Positions 24,736 to 35,400 of a stretch of 64,000 bases of DNA are shown piece by piece (position 1 is the stretch's first letter; each line of letters starts with the position of its first letter). The stretch is from positions 104,936 to 168,935 of the forward strand of contig NZ_PYCN01000016.1 in assembly GCF_003062295.1 (NCBI RefSeq). The letters are read 5' to 3'. Source of the stretch: Bradyrhizobium algeriense (GTDB lineage Bacteria; Pseudomonadota; Alphaproteobacteria; Rhizobiales; Xanthobacteraceae). The translations under genes were made by a program, and so were the position numbers. Under the pieces are notes generated by a model. That model did no database searches, was not told the DNA's origin, and was given only the letters and a program-made list of their open reading frames with translations.

Positions 24736-26022
24736 TCACGCGAATTTCGGCTGTACCGTCGCCTGAGCCATCAGCCGCTTGCGCTCGGTATTCGGCCAGA
24801 GCAGCAACAGCCCGAGCAGCCCCGACGCCGCCATCACCACCGCATTGATGGTGAAGCCGGTCATGTAGCCGTCGAGCGGCACCGCCGCATTCTGGATCAC
24901 GACGCCCATCACCAACGGGGCAATGAATCCCGCCAACGTATAGATCGCGCCATAGATCGCGAGCACGGCGCCACGCTGCTGCACCGGCGTGAATTCGCCG
25001 AGCATCGGCGGACAGACGACGTAGATCGAACCGCAGAGCCCGGAGCCGACCACGAGGAACGCGACCTGCCATCCCGCGCCGTTGACGGACGGCAGTACCG
25101 CGAGGATCAGCCCGCCGACAATCAAGGGCACCGACCCGAGCACGCCGCGAGCGCCGCGCGTGGTGTATCCGCGCGTCAGCATCACCTGCGAAATCCAGCC
25201 CGTCAGCAGCACGATAGTAGCGCCGAACACCCAGGGCAGCACCGAAACCCAGCCTGCATCCTGTTGCGAAAAGCCGAGCCCCTTGACGATGAAGGGCGTG
25301 AACCAGGTCAACCCGAGCGACAGCGCCCAATAAGCGCCGAAGGTCGCGGCGCAGCAGCCGATGAACGTTCGCGAGGTCAGAAGCTGGAAGTAAGGTACGC
25401 GCTGGTCGCCAGCCGCCGTTGTGACCGTCTGCACCAGCGGCCCTTCCTTGCCCATTACCAGCCACGCCACGACCCACATCAGGCCGACCACGCCGAGCGC
25501 GCCGAAGGCGTAGTGCCAGCTATGATTGACGATGATCCAGTTCAGCGCCGGCACCGCGAGGATCACGCCGAAGGCCGAGCCCTGCGAGAGAATGGCGGTG
25601 GGGAGCGTTCGCTTCTCGTCGGGAAACCACTTGTAGACTGCGTGCGCCGCCACCGCGAAGGCCGGCCCCTCGCCCGCGCCGAGGATGATGCGGCAGATCA
25701 CGAGCGTGGTGAAACCGACGGTGCCGACCATTGGAAACTGCGCTACCGACCAGATCACCGCCATCGCGAGCAGCACCCAGCGGGTGTCGACGCGGTTGAC
25801 GATGAAGCCGACGACGATGGCCGAGATCGAAAACAGGATGAAGAACGAGGAGCCGAGGAAGCCGAACTGTTCCGGCGAAAGCTTCAACTCGTCCATGATC
25901 GGTGCGCCGGCGAGGCCGACCACGATCTTGTCGGCAAAGTTCACCAGCATGAACAGGAACAGCAGGAAGGTGACTGTCCATGCGCCCTTAAGTGTCCCCT
26001 TGGGCGTCGGCTGCGCGGTCAT
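24736..26022 (-). CDS. MFS transporter (anion:cation symporter-like)
   Basis: This 428-residue protein has twelve hydrophobic segments. The opening, NFADKIVVGLAGAPIMDELKL, and the loop VGFIVNRVDTRWVLLAMAV are typical of the ACS branch of MFS that carries organic anions. A cytoplasmic loop lies at about 200-225. It is alone on the minus strand, convergent with the amidohydrolase gene. Substrate unknown. Confidence 0.85.
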   Translation of the reverse strand: MTAQPTPKGTLKGAWTVTFLLFLFMLVNFADKIVVGLAGAPIMDELKLSPEQFGFLGSSFFILFSISAIVVGFIVNRVDTRWVLLAMAVIWSVAQFPMVGTVGFTTLVICRIILGAGEGPAFAVAAHAVYKWFPDEKRTLPTAILSQGSAFGVILAVPALNWIIVNHSWHYAFGALGVVGLMWVVAWLVMGKEGPLVQTVTTAAGDQRVPYFQLLTSRTFIGCCAATFGAYWALSLGLTWFTPFIVKGLGFSQQDAGWVSVLPWVFGATIVLLTGWISQVMLTRGYTTRGARGVLGSVPLIVGGLILAVLPSVNGAGWQVAFLVVGSGLCGSIYVVCPPMLGEFTPVQQRGAVLAIYGAIYTLAGFIAPLVMGVVIQNAAVPLDGYMTGFTINAVVMAASGLLGLLLLWPNTERKRLMAQATVQPKFA

Positions 26023-26281
26023 GGCTGGTTTCCCCGTTTATCTTTGCAGGCTCTGTAAGATCGGCCGGTTTCGATGCTACAAGGGGGCTCGCGGGCAAGG
26101 CAACCCGGATTTTCCGCGGATGCAGCTTGCGCAACTGCCGGCTGCTGCGGCAGGCGCGCGCCACAACCGGATCACGATCACGTCGCGGCGCGATTGAGGC
26201 GTGATCCGGGGCGTCCGCCCTGATATGTTGCATGCCATCACGTCAGGGGATTTTCATGGTCAGATCGGTCCATCGTCGCGC

Positions 26282-26956
26282 ATGACCAACGGCAATCCCA
26301 ACGTGCTTCATGTGACCGGCCTGACCAAGAGCTACCGCACGGCCGGCGAAGAGGTCGCGGTGCTGCGCGGGGTGAACCTCTCGGTCGCCGCGGGCGAGAG
26401 CGTCGCACTGACGGGCGAATCCGGCAGCGGCAAGAGCACGCTCCTGCACCTGATCGCAGGGCTCGATGCAGCCGATGCCGGCGAGATCAGGCTGGCCGAT
26501 GCACAGGTCTGCGAACTCAACGATGCCGGACGCGCGGAATTGCGCCGCGACCGGCTCGGTCTGGTGTTTCAGCAATTCAACCTGATTCCGAGTCTCACGG
26601 TGGAAGACAATTTGGTTTTCCAGTCGCGCATTGCCGGCCGTCATGACGCGGCCTGGCACCGCGAACTGGTGGAGCGGCTCGGGCTCGGCAATTTCCTCAA
26701 ACGCTATCCCGAGCAATTGTCCGGCGGCCAGCAACAACGCGTCGCGATCGGCCGGGCCCTGGCGGTGAAGCCGCTGCTGCTGCTGGCGGACGAGCCTACC
26801 GGCAATCTCGACGAGGACACCGCCGACGAGGTGCTGGCGCTGGCGCGCGATCTGGTGGCGCGCAGCGGCTGCGGTTTTCTGATGGTGACCCACAGCGAAC
26901 GGCTCGCCGCCACGCTCGACCGGCGGGTCAACCTCCACGCCGGGGTGATCGCGTGA
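26282..26956 (+). CDS. ABC transporter ATP-binding protein (LolD/MacB type)
   Basis: This 224-residue ABC ATPase has Walker A GESGSGKSTLLHLIAG, Q-loop FQQFNLIPSLTV, signature LSGGQQQRVAIGRAL, Walker B LLLLADEPTGNLD and switch His in LMVTHSERLA. This is the class that drives FtsX-like permeases rather than substrate channels. ATG 26282 is chosen; the frame is open from 26201. Its stop overlaps the permease start (GTGA). With the next two genes it makes an operon of the AttEFGH style. Confidence 0.85.
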   Translation: MTNGNPNVLHVTGLTKSYRTAGEEVAVLRGVNLSVAAGESVALTGESGSGKSTLLHLIAGLDAADAGEIRLADAQVCELNDAGRAELRRDRLGLVFQQFNLIPSLTVEDNLVFQSRIAGRHDAAWHRELVERLGLGNFLKRYPEQLSGGQQQRVAIGRALAVKPLLLLADEPTGNLDEDTADEVLALARDLVARSGCGFLMVTHSERLAATLDRRVNLHAGVIA

Positions 26957-29415
26957 AGCGCGCGCTGTGGACGCTGGCCGTGTTGCTGAGCCATTGGCGG
27001 CGGCATCCAATGCAGCTTGCGACCCTGCTGATCGGATTGATCTCGGCGACCGCGCTGTGGAGCGGCGTGCAGGCGCTCAATCAGCAGGCGCGCACCTCCT
27101 ACGATCGCGCCGCCGCCACGTTTGGCGGGACGCGCACCGCCATGCTGGTCGCCCGCAGCGGCGCAAGCTTTCCGCAAAAGCTCTTCGTCGATTTGCGCCG
27201 CGCCGGCTGGCCGGTCTCGCCGGTGCTCGAAGGCCGCATCCAGATCGAGGGACGCTCGTTCCGGCTGCTGGGCATCGAACCGGTGACGCTGCCCGCGGAA
27301 GTCGGCAACGCGCCTGCGGTCGGCAGAGCCGATCTGCTATCCTTCATGACGCCACCGGGCGCGATGCTGGTGGCGCCGGAAACGCTTTCCGATCTCAAGC
27401 TCGCGGAGGGCGCGCGCCCGGAGGCCAATGGCGGCGCATTGCTGCCGCCGCTGCGCGTGCAGCCGAATCTCGTACCCGGCGTACTGGTCGTCGACATCGG
27501 CATCGCGCAGGGCCTGTTGAAAATGCCGGATCAGCTTTCGCGCCTCCTGATCGGCAAGACGGCGGCCAGACGCGCAACCCTTGAAAGCATTGCCGGCGAC
27601 AGGCTTCGCCTGGTCGAGCCCGATGCGGAGACCGACCTCGAACGCCTCACCGACAGTTTTCACCTGAACCTGACCGCGTTCGGGTTGCTGTCATTCTTTG
27701 TCGGGCTCTTCATCGTCAATTCGGCGATCGGGCTTGCCTTCGAACAGCGGCTGCCGGTGCTGCGCACGTTGCGCGCCTGCGGCGTCTCGGCGCGGATGCT
27801 CAACGCCGTGCTGGTGCTTGAGCTGGTGTCGCTGGCGCTGGTCGCGGGGCTGATGGGCCTCGTGTGCGGCTACTTCATCGCCGGTGCGCTGCTGCCCGAC
27901 GTCGCCGCATCGCTGCGTGGACTTTATGGCGCGCAGATTCCGGGGCATCTGACGCTCAAGCCGCAATGGTGGATCGCGGGCATCGCCATCAGCATAACCG
28001 GCGCGCTCGCGGCCGCCGCCGCCAGCCTGACCAAGGCGCTGCGGCTGCCGCTGCTCGCCACCGCCCAGCCCTACGCGTGGCAACAGGCGCAGCGGCGCTG
28101 GCTGACCTACCAGAGCGCGCTGGCGCTCGCCGCGTTCGCGGCCGCGGCCGGCCTGCTCTGGTTCGGCGATTCCCTGATTTCGGGGTTTGCCGTGCTCGCG
28201 GCGCTGATGCTCGGCGCGGCGCTGATCCTGCCGATGTTTCTGGAATTCATGCTGTCGCTTGGTCAGCGCTATGCGCGAACCCCGGTCAGCGTCTGGTTCT
28301 GGGCCGACAGCCGTCAGCAGCTATCCGGGCTGTCGCTCGCCTTGATGGCGCTGTTGCTCGCACTGTCCGTCAATGTCGGCGTCTCCACCATGGTCGAGAG
28401 TTTCAGCCGTACGTTCCTGGTCTGGCTCGACGGGCGGCTGGCGGCGGATGTCTATGTCAACGCCGCCAACGACGCCCAGGCAACCGAGATCACGGCGTGG
28501 CTGCGCGAGCGCCCCGAGGTCGAGGCGGTCCTGCCCGGCGCCCGCGCCGACACGCAATTGGCGGGCGCGCCGATCGAGGTGCTGGGCCTGCCCGATCACG
28601 CCACCTATCGCGACAACTGGCCGCTGCTGCAAGCGGTCGACAATGCCTGGATCAAGCTTCGTCCCGGCAATGCGGCCCTCGTCAGCGAACAACTGGCGCG
28701 GCGCCTGCACCTTTCTGTCGGCGACCGCATCGAGGTATCAGCGTCAGGCGGAAACTGGGCACTCGACGTGGTCGGCATCTATGCTGATTATGGCAACCCC
28801 AAGGGCCAGATCGCGGTGAACTACGCCGCGCTGACGCGGCGCTTTCCGGAAATCCCGCTGACGCGCATGGGATTGCGGGTCGCCTCACCAAATATCCCGG
28901 CATTGATATCGGCACTGCAGGAAAAATTCGCGCTCGACGACCGCAATGTCGCCGATCAGGCGACGATGAAGGCGGAATCGACGCGGATCTTCAACCGCAC
29001 CTTTGCGGTGACCGCCGCGCTGAACGCGTTCACGCTTGGGGTAGCCGGCATCGCGCTGTTGACGAGCCTCTTGACGCTTGCCAATTCCCGCCTGCCGCAA
29101 CTGGCGCCGCTATGGGCGATCGGCATCACGCGGCGGCGGCTCGCAGCGATCGAGCTTCTGAAGACGATGTCGGTGGCGCTGATCACCACCATCTTCGCGC
29201 TTCCGCTCGGTCTCCTGGTCGCGTGGTGCCTGCTTGCGGTCGTCAACGTCAAGGCGTTCGGCTGGCGGTTGCCGTTTCATGTCTTTCCGCTGCAACTGCT
29301 GTGGCTGACAGGCGTGGCGATGGCGGCAGCGCTGGCCGCATCCGCGCTCCCCGTCATCAGGTTGGCGCGCATGCAGCCGGCGAGCCTGATCAGGATTTTT
29401 GCCAATGAAAGGTAG
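26953..29415 (+). CDS. FtsX-like ABC permease, large (820 residues)
   Basis: This inner-membrane permease has an N-terminal helix (residues about 20-37), a large periplasmic domain (about 40-230), then transmembrane clusters near 235-350, 395-445 and 675-810. It therefore has two FtsX-type modules in one chain. The architecture matches mechanotransmission-type exporters that pull lipids or lipoproteins from the membrane. The start is GTG 26953, overlapping the ATPase gene. It overlaps the following lipocalin gene by 11 bp. The cargo is not known. Confidence 0.83.
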   Translation: MKRALWTLAVLLSHWRRHPMQLATLLIGLISATALWSGVQALNQQARTSYDRAAATFGGTRTAMLVARSGASFPQKLFVDLRRAGWPVSPVLEGRIQIEGRSFRLLGIEPVTLPAEVGNAPAVGRADLLSFMTPPGAMLVAPETLSDLKLAEGARPEANGGALLPPLRVQPNLVPGVLVVDIGIAQGLLKMPDQLSRLLIGKTAARRATLESIAGDRLRLVEPDAETDLERLTDSFHLNLTAFGLLSFFVGLFIVNSAIGLAFEQRLPVLRTLRACGVSARMLNAVLVLELVSLALVAGLMGLVCGYFIAGALLPDVAASLRGLYGAQIPGHLTLKPQWWIAGIAISITGALAAAAASLTKALRLPLLATAQPYAWQQAQRRWLTYQSALALAAFAAAAGLLWFGDSLISGFAVLAALMLGAALILPMFLEFMLSLGQRYARTPVSVWFWADSRQQLSGLSLALMALLLALSVNVGVSTMVESFSRTFLVWLDGRLAADVYVNAANDAQATEITAWLRERPEVEAVLPGARADTQLAGAPIEVLGLPDHATYRDNWPLLQAVDNAWIKLRPGNAALVSEQLARRLHLSVGDRIEVSASGGNWALDVVGIYADYGNPKGQIAVNYAALTRRFPEIPLTRMGLRVASPNIPALISALQEKFALDDRNVADQATMKAESTRIFNRTFAVTAALNAFTLGVAGIALLTSLLTLANSRLPQLAPLWAIGITRRRLAAIELLKTMSVALITTIFALPLGLLVAWCLLAVVNVKAFGWRLPFHVFPLQLLWLTGVAMAAALAASALPVIRLARMQPASLIRIFANER

Positions 29416-30490
29416 CGGCTCGATCACCCGGCGCGGCTTCGTCGGCGGCGCGCTCCTCGCAGGACTAGGCGGCAAGGCACTCGCGCAGGGCTTCGCTGGG
29501 CTCAGCGAAAGCGCGGAGGGATTTGCGTCCGTCGTGCCCGGCAGGACGTTCGCATTTCCCGCCGACCACGGGCCACATCCGGAATTCCGCATCGAGTGGT
29601 GGTATGTGACGGCCAATCTCGCCGACGCGAATGGCACGGCCTATGGCGCGCAATGGACGTTGTTTCGCCAGGCAATCGCTGCCGGCAGCCCGCAGGAGGG
29701 CTGGGCCAACCAGCAAATCTGGATGGGCCATGCCGCCGTCACCCGTGCCGATACCCATCGCTTCAGCCAGGCGTTCGCGCGCGGCGGTGTCGGCCAGGCC
29801 GGCGTCGATGCAAAGCCGTTTCACGCCTGGATCGATGCCTGGGAGATGCGCGGGCTCGATCCTGTCAACGACGACAACATCTCACCACTTGTACTGAAAG
29901 CATCGGGCGCCGATTTCAGCTACGCGCTGCGCCTCGACGCGGAGCGGCCGCTGGTGCTGCAGGGCGACGGCGGCTACAGCCGCAAATCGCTGCGCGAACA
30001 AGCTTCGTATTATTACAGCCAGCCGCATTATACGGCGAAGGGCATTCTCACCATCGACGACAAGCCGGTCGACGTCATCGGGATGGCCTGGCTCGATCGC
30101 GAGTGGAGCAGCCAGCCACTGGCCTCCGATCAAAGCGGATGGGACTGGCTCTCGCTGCATTTCAATTCCGGCGATAAGCTGATGCTGTACCGGATGCGCC
30201 AGACCGACGGCCAGCATTATGGCTCCGGCAAATGGATCGCGCCCGACGGCACGGCCGAACAACTCGCCTCCGCCGATATCATGATGACACCGCTGAGCTT
30301 CACCGAGATCGAGAAACGGAAGATTCCGACGACATGGCGTATCGCCATTCCAAAGAAGGCGCTGTCGATCGAATGCACGCCGCTCAATCCGAGAAGCTGG
30401 ATGGGCACCAGCTTTCCCTATTGGGAAGGCCCGATCCGTTTTGCCGGCAGCCATTCCGGGGTGGGCTATCTGGAAATGACGGGCTATTAA
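29405..30490 (+). CDS. Tat-exported CrtC/AttH-like lipocalin-fold protein
   Basis: This 361-residue protein starts with a twin-arginine signal (ITRRGFVGGALLAGLG). The body carries PHPEFRIEWWYVTANLAD, AMDVVSP-free AQWTLFRQA, and MAWLDREWSS, which fit the hydroxyneurosporene hydratase (CrtC)/AttH lipocalin-like family. In AttEFGH-like systems this protein accompanies an ABC ATPase and FtsX permease, as here. It is probably a periplasmic protein that handles a lipid or hydrophobic compound. ATG 29405 is preferred to an in-frame TTG at 29399. Carotenoid hydratase activity itself is unlikely because no carotenoid genes are near. Confidence 0.78.
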   Translation: MKGSGSITRRGFVGGALLAGLGGKALAQGFAGLSESAEGFASVVPGRTFAFPADHGPHPEFRIEWWYVTANLADANGTAYGAQWTLFRQAIAAGSPQEGWANQQIWMGHAAVTRADTHRFSQAFARGGVGQAGVDAKPFHAWIDAWEMRGLDPVNDDNISPLVLKASGADFSYALRLDAERPLVLQGDGGYSRKSLREQASYYYSQPHYTAKGILTIDDKPVDVIGMAWLDREWSSQPLASDQSGWDWLSLHFNSGDKLMLYRMRQTDGQHYGSGKWIAPDGTAEQLASADIMMTPLSFTEIEKRKIPTTWRIAIPKKALSIECTPLNPRSWMGTSFPYWEGPIRFAGSHSGVGYLEMTGY

Positions 30491-30519
30491 GCGCTGGCAC
30501 GAAACTGGGGAATTCAGCG

Positions 30520-30912
30520 ATGTATCATCTCACCGCGCTCGTCACCTTGCTGGCCGTCCTGGTCTACTTCTACTCGTCCATCCTGGTGTCGCGGGCGCGC
30601 GGCAAGTTCGGCGTCAAGCTGCCGGCCATTTCGGGCAATCCGGATTTCGAGCGCGTGTTTCGTGCGCAGATGAACACGCTGGAATGGCTGCCGATCTTCC
30701 TGCCGGCGCTGTGGCTGTTCGCGATCTATATCGGCGATGGCATCGCGGCCGCCATCGGGCTGGTCTGGGTGATCGGCCGGATTCTCTACGTGCTCGGCTA
30801 CGCCAGGGCGGTCAAGGACCGCAGCCTGGGTTTTGCGATCCAGGCGCTGGCGACGATCGCGCTATGGGTCGGCGCATTCGGCGCGATCGTATGGCGGCTG
30901 GTGCAGGCGTGA
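30520..30912 (+). CDS. MAPEG family membrane protein
   Basis: This 130-residue protein has four hydrophobic segments and the family pattern VFRAQMNTLEWLPIFLPALW (conserved RAQxNxxE) followed by GRILYVLGYARAVKDRSLGF. MAPEG proteins include microsomal glutathione transferases and related membrane enzymes. Its bacterial role is unknown. It follows the lipocalin gene by 29 bp and may belong to the same transcript. Confidence 0.85.
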   Translation: MYHLTALVTLLAVLVYFYSSILVSRARGKFGVKLPAISGNPDFERVFRAQMNTLEWLPIFLPALWLFAIYIGDGIAAAIGLVWVIGRILYVLGYARAVKDRSLGFAIQALATIALWVGAFGAIVWRLVQA

Positions 30913-30937
30913 GGGATTGAGGCGAACTCCATCCCCT

Positions 30938-31057
30938 CGTCGTCCCTGCGAACGCAGGGACCCATACGCCGTGTCCTTTCGATGAAGTAGAATGCCAGAC
31001 GCCCGTTCTAACAACGGGCGCCTGTGGTTATGGGTCCCTGCGTTCGCAGGGACGACG
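30938..31057. repeat. Long palindromic intergenic repeat, family A copy 3
   Basis: CGTCGTCCCTGCGAACGCAG and CTGCGTTCGCAGGGACGACG flank a centre with an extra small hairpin (GCCCGTTCTAACAACGGGC). It lies between the convergent MAPEG gene and the binding-protein gene. Confidence 0.85.
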
Positions 31058-31075
31058 ATAGTGAGAGCGTGCTAC

Positions 31076-32269
31076 TCACTTCACCAACGGGCAGCCGGAA
31101 TCCTTCGCCGCCGGAAACGCCTTGTCGCCGGGCACGACCGCAAGCTGCTTGTAGTAATCCCACGGCTTCTTCGACTCCGTCGGCTTCTTGACCTCGAACA
31201 GATAGAGGTCGTGCACCATGCGGCCGTTTTCCAGCACCTTGCCGCCTTGCGCGAAGTCATCGTCCACCGGAAGCTCCTTCAGCTTCCTCGCCACCGCCTC
31301 GGTGTCCTTGGTGCCTGCCGCCTTGACCGCCTTCAGATATTGCAGCGTCGCCGAATAGGTGCCGGCCTGGATCATGTTCGGCATGCGGCCGGTACGCTTG
31401 AAGAAGCGTTCGGCGAGGTTGCGGCTCCTGGCGTCGCGGTCCCAGTAATAGCCTTCGGTCAGCACCAGGCCTTGCGCGGCTTCGAGACCGAGGCCGTGGA
31501 CTTCGGCGAGCGTCAGCAGCAGGCCGGCCAGCTTCTGGCCGCGCTTGACGATGCCGAACTCGGCCGCCTGCTTGATCGAGTTGGTGGTGTCGAGGCCGGC
31601 ATTGGCGAGACCGATGATCTTGGCTTTCGAGCTCTGCGCCTGCAGCAGGAACGACGAAAAGTCCGACGAGTTCAGGGGAACGCGGACCGCGCCGAGCACC
31701 TTGCCGCCCTTGGCCCTGACGTAGTCGCCGGTGTCCTTTTCCAGCGCATGGCCGAACGCGTAGTCCGCGGTCATGAAGAACCAGCTATCGCCGCCGGACT
31801 CCACCAGCGCGCCGCCGGTGCCGTAGGCGAGCGCGCGGGTATCGTAGGCCCAATGAAACCCGTAGGGCTGGCATGAATCTCCGGTGAGACGCGAGGTCGC
31901 CGCCCCCACGACGATGTCGATCTTCTTCTTTTCCTTCGAAAGCTCGTGAATTGCGAGCGCGACCGAGGACGTCGTCAGCTCCGTGATCATGTCGACGCCT
32001 TCGACTTCATACCAGCGCCGCGCAATGGCGGTACCGAGATCCGGCTTGTTCTGGTGATCGGCGGAGACGATCTCGATCTTGTGGCCCAGCACCTCGCCGC
32101 CGAAATCCTCGATCGCCATCCTGGCGGCCTCGAACGACCACTTGCCGCCGTAATCGGCGTAGACCCCGGACTGATCGTTCAGAATACCGATCTTGACGCC
32201 CTGCGCCGATGCCGGCGCGGCGAGCAAAACACCACCCACCGCAACGGCGGCTAACAATCCCGACTTCAT
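31076..32269 (-). CDS. ABC transporter substrate-binding protein, branched-chain amino acid (LivK) type
   Basis: This 397-residue periplasmic binding protein of the Leu/Ile/Val class has a signal peptide (LLAAVAVGGVLLAAPASAQG) and the opening VKIGILNDQSGVYADYGGKW. ITELTTSSVALAIHELSKE and AYGTGGALVESGGDSWFF are typical of the family. A good ribosome site (CCAGGAGA) precedes ATG 32269. No permease or ATPase genes lie next to it, so it works with a transporter encoded elsewhere. The ligand is unknown; these proteins also bind aromatic acids and amides. Confidence 0.87.
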   Translation of the reverse strand: MKSGLLAAVAVGGVLLAAPASAQGVKIGILNDQSGVYADYGGKWSFEAARMAIEDFGGEVLGHKIEIVSADHQNKPDLGTAIARRWYEVEGVDMITELTTSSVALAIHELSKEKKKIDIVVGAATSRLTGDSCQPYGFHWAYDTRALAYGTGGALVESGGDSWFFMTADYAFGHALEKDTGDYVRAKGGKVLGAVRVPLNSSDFSSFLLQAQSSKAKIIGLANAGLDTTNSIKQAAEFGIVKRGQKLAGLLLTLAEVHGLGLEAAQGLVLTEGYYWDRDARSRNLAERFFKRTGRMPNMIQAGTYSATLQYLKAVKAAGTKDTEAVARKLKELPVDDDFAQGGKVLENGRMVHDLYLFEVKKPTESKKPWDYYKQLAVVPGDKAFPAAKDSGCPLVK

Positions 32270-32464
32270 TTTTTTCTCCTGGAATTTTTTTGTCAGAGGA
32301 ACCTGGCAAGACTATTCAATAACCCCACGACTGCCCATCCATTTCGGATCAGCCAAAAGTATGGGGAACTCTTGAAGGCAAGGCGCGCGCCAACGCCTCA
32401 TCCGCCATTCCTGGTGCGCAATTGCCCACCGGGGAATGACGACGGTGATGAACGGATCCGCCAC

Positions 32465-35400
32465 TCACGCCGCCGCCGGCTTCTTGCCCTTCCCGTCCGC
32501 GAGATTCCGCACGATCACGTAAAAGATCGGCGTGAAGATCAGGCCGAACAGCGTAACGCCGAGCATGCCGAAGAACACGGCGACCCCCACCGCCTGACGC
32601 ATCTCCGAGCCGGAGCCCGACGAGATCACCAGCGGCAGCACGCCGAGGATGAAGGCGAACGACGTCATCAGGATCGGCCGCAAGCGCAGCCGGCAGGCTT
32701 CGATCACAGCCTCCAGCCGCGCCTTTCCCTCGAGTTCGATATCGCGCGCAAACTCGACGATGAGAATGGCGTTCTTGGCCGCAAGCCCCACCAGCACCAC
32801 GAAGCCGATCTGGGTCAGGATGTTAACGTCCTGCCCCATGATCCGCACACCGATGGTGGCAGCCAACAGACACATCGGCACAATCAGGATGACCGCGAAT
32901 GGCAGGCTCCACGAGCCATATTGCGCCGCCAGCACGAGATACACGAACAGCACGCAGATCGGAAACACGTAGAGGCCGGCATTGCCGCCGGTGACCTGCT
33001 GATAGGACAGGTCGGTCCATTCGAACGAGAAGCCGCTCGGCAGCGTTTCCTCCGCAAGCTTCTTCATGGTGTTGATCGCGGTGGCCGAACTCGTGCCCGG
33101 CAACGCCTCGCCCTGCAGCTCCGCCGCCGGGTAGAGATTGTATCGGGCGACGCGGTCGGGACCGGAAACGTCGCGGAATTCCACCACGCTGCCGAGCATT
33201 ACCATGTCGCCGGCGGCGTTGCGGGTGCGCAGCCGCGCCAGATCGGACCGCTCTTTTCTGAACGGCAGGTCGGCTTGGGCCGTGACGTGATAGGTGCGGC
33301 CGAACAGGTTGAAGTCGTTGACGTAGGTCGAGCCGAAATAGGTCTGGATGGTTTCGTTGACGTTGGCGATCGGCACGCCGAGTTTCTGCGCCTTGACACG
33401 ATCGATATCGACGAAGAGCTGCGGCGTATTAGCCGTGAAGGGCGAGAACACCTGCGTCAGCCCGGGCGCCATGCGCGCCGCGTTGACAAGCTCGTCGTTG
33501 GCGGCGGCCAGCAGTTCGGGACCGCGGCCCTGACGATCCTGGACGCGCATCGTGAATCCGCCGCCGGTGCCGATGCCCGGCACGGGCGGCGGCGGAATGA
33601 CAATGATGAAGGCCCCCTGAATCGCGGACAGGCGCTTGCGCAAATCGGCCGTGATGACGGCCGCGTTCAGGCCCTTCTTCAGGCGCACTTCCGGCTCCTC
33701 GAACACCGGGAAGAGAGCCGCAGCATTGCCCGCCTGTGTTCGGGTCGCGCCCGAGAAGCCCGCGAACGCCGCGACTTTAGTAATCCCCGGGGTATCCAGC
33801 GCCGCTTTCTCGATCTGACGCACGATGTCGGTGGTGCGCGCCAGCGACGCCGCGCCCGGCAACTGCACCGATATGATGACATAGCCGCGGTCCTGCGCCG
33901 GAATGAAACCTTGCGGCGTGATGGCGAGCAACCATCCGGCGCTGCCGATCAACGCCACATACAACAGCAGCATCGCCACTGAATGCCGGATCACGAAATC
34001 CGCCGCCCGGGCATAGCCGTGCGACAGCCGGTCGAAACCGCGGTTGAAATAGCCGGTGAATGCGTCCCAACCGCGCGCGATGAAATTCCAGCGTGCGGGC
34101 GGCTTCTTCTCCTCGTGCGGCACCAGGATCAGCGAGGCCAGCGCCGGCGACAAGGTCAGCGAGCAGAAGCAGGAAATCGCGGTCGCCACCGCGATGGTGA
34201 CGGCGAATTGCTGGAAGAACTGCCCGGAGATGCCGCCGAGGAAGGCGGTCGGCACGAACACCGCACACAGCACCAGTGCAATCGAAACCAGCGCGCTGCC
34301 GACCTCTTCCATGGTCTTGAGCGCCGCATCGCGCCGGCTCATGCCGTGCTCGAGATGCCGCTCGACGTTTTCCACCACCACGATCGCGTCGTCGACGACG
34401 ATGCCCACCGCGAGCACCAGGCCGAAGAGGGTCAGATTGTTGATCGAGAATCCGAGCGCCGCCATCACCGCGAAGGTGCCTACCAGCGACACCGGGATGG
34501 CCACGATCGGAATGATCGAGGCGCGCCAACCCTGCAGGAACACCAGCACCACGATCACCACCAGCACCATCGCCTCGTAGATGGTCTTGATCAGTTCGTG
34601 GACGGATTGCGCGATGAATTCGGTGGGGTTGTAGCCGATGTTGTAGTCGAGGCCCTTTGGAAAGCGAGCCTTCAACTTCTCCATGGTATCGGAAATGTTT
34701 TTCGCGGTCGCCAGCGCGTTCGATCCCGGCCGCTGCGTCACCAGCAGCGCGACCGCCGATTTGCGCAGCAGAAAGCTGTTGGTCGAATACGACAACGCAC
34801 CGAGTTCGACCCGCGCCACGTCGCGCAGCCGAACGGTGCGACCGTCGGCGCCGGCCCGGACCACGATGTCCTCGAACTGCTTCGGATCCTTCAGGCGCCC
34901 GATAAAAGTGAGATTGGGCTGGAACGCGCGGTCGGCGATCGGCGGCTCTCCGATCTGCCCGCCCGTGATCTGCAAATTCTGCGCGCGGATCGCGGCCACC
35001 ACTTCGGCGGAAGTCAGACCGAGCGTTGCTATCCGGTCCGGATCGAGCCACAGCCGCATCGAATAGTCGCGGGCGCCGAACATCTGGATGTCGCCGATGC
35101 CGTCGAGGCGGAGCAGCTCGTCGCGCACCTGCAGCAGCGCATAGTTGCTGATATAGAGCTGGTCGAAGCTGTCGTCAGGCGACAGCATGAAGACCACCAT
35201 CAGGATGTCGGGACTGTTCTTGCGGGTGACGACGCCGTTGCGCTGCACCTCTTCGGGCAGCCTCGGCTGTGCGATCGCGACCCGGTTCTGCACCAGCACC
35301 TGCGCCTTGTCGAGGTCGGTGCCGAGCTTGAAGGTGACCGTGATGGTCAGATTGCCGTTCGAGGTCGCCTGGCTGTAGAGATACAGCATGTCCTCGACGC

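Noticed and set aside
24595..26058. Long plus-strand frame of 487 codons opposite the MFS gene
   Set aside because: The product is rich in Arg, His and Gln with no domain, whereas the minus strand encodes a clear twelve-helix MFS transporter. It is a high-GC shadow frame.
29405..30490. Carotenoid 1,2-hydratase (CrtC) function for the lipocalin-like protein
   Set aside because: The fold similarity is real, but there are no carotenoid or photosynthesis genes in the window, and the ABC/FtsX operon context favours an AttH-like role.
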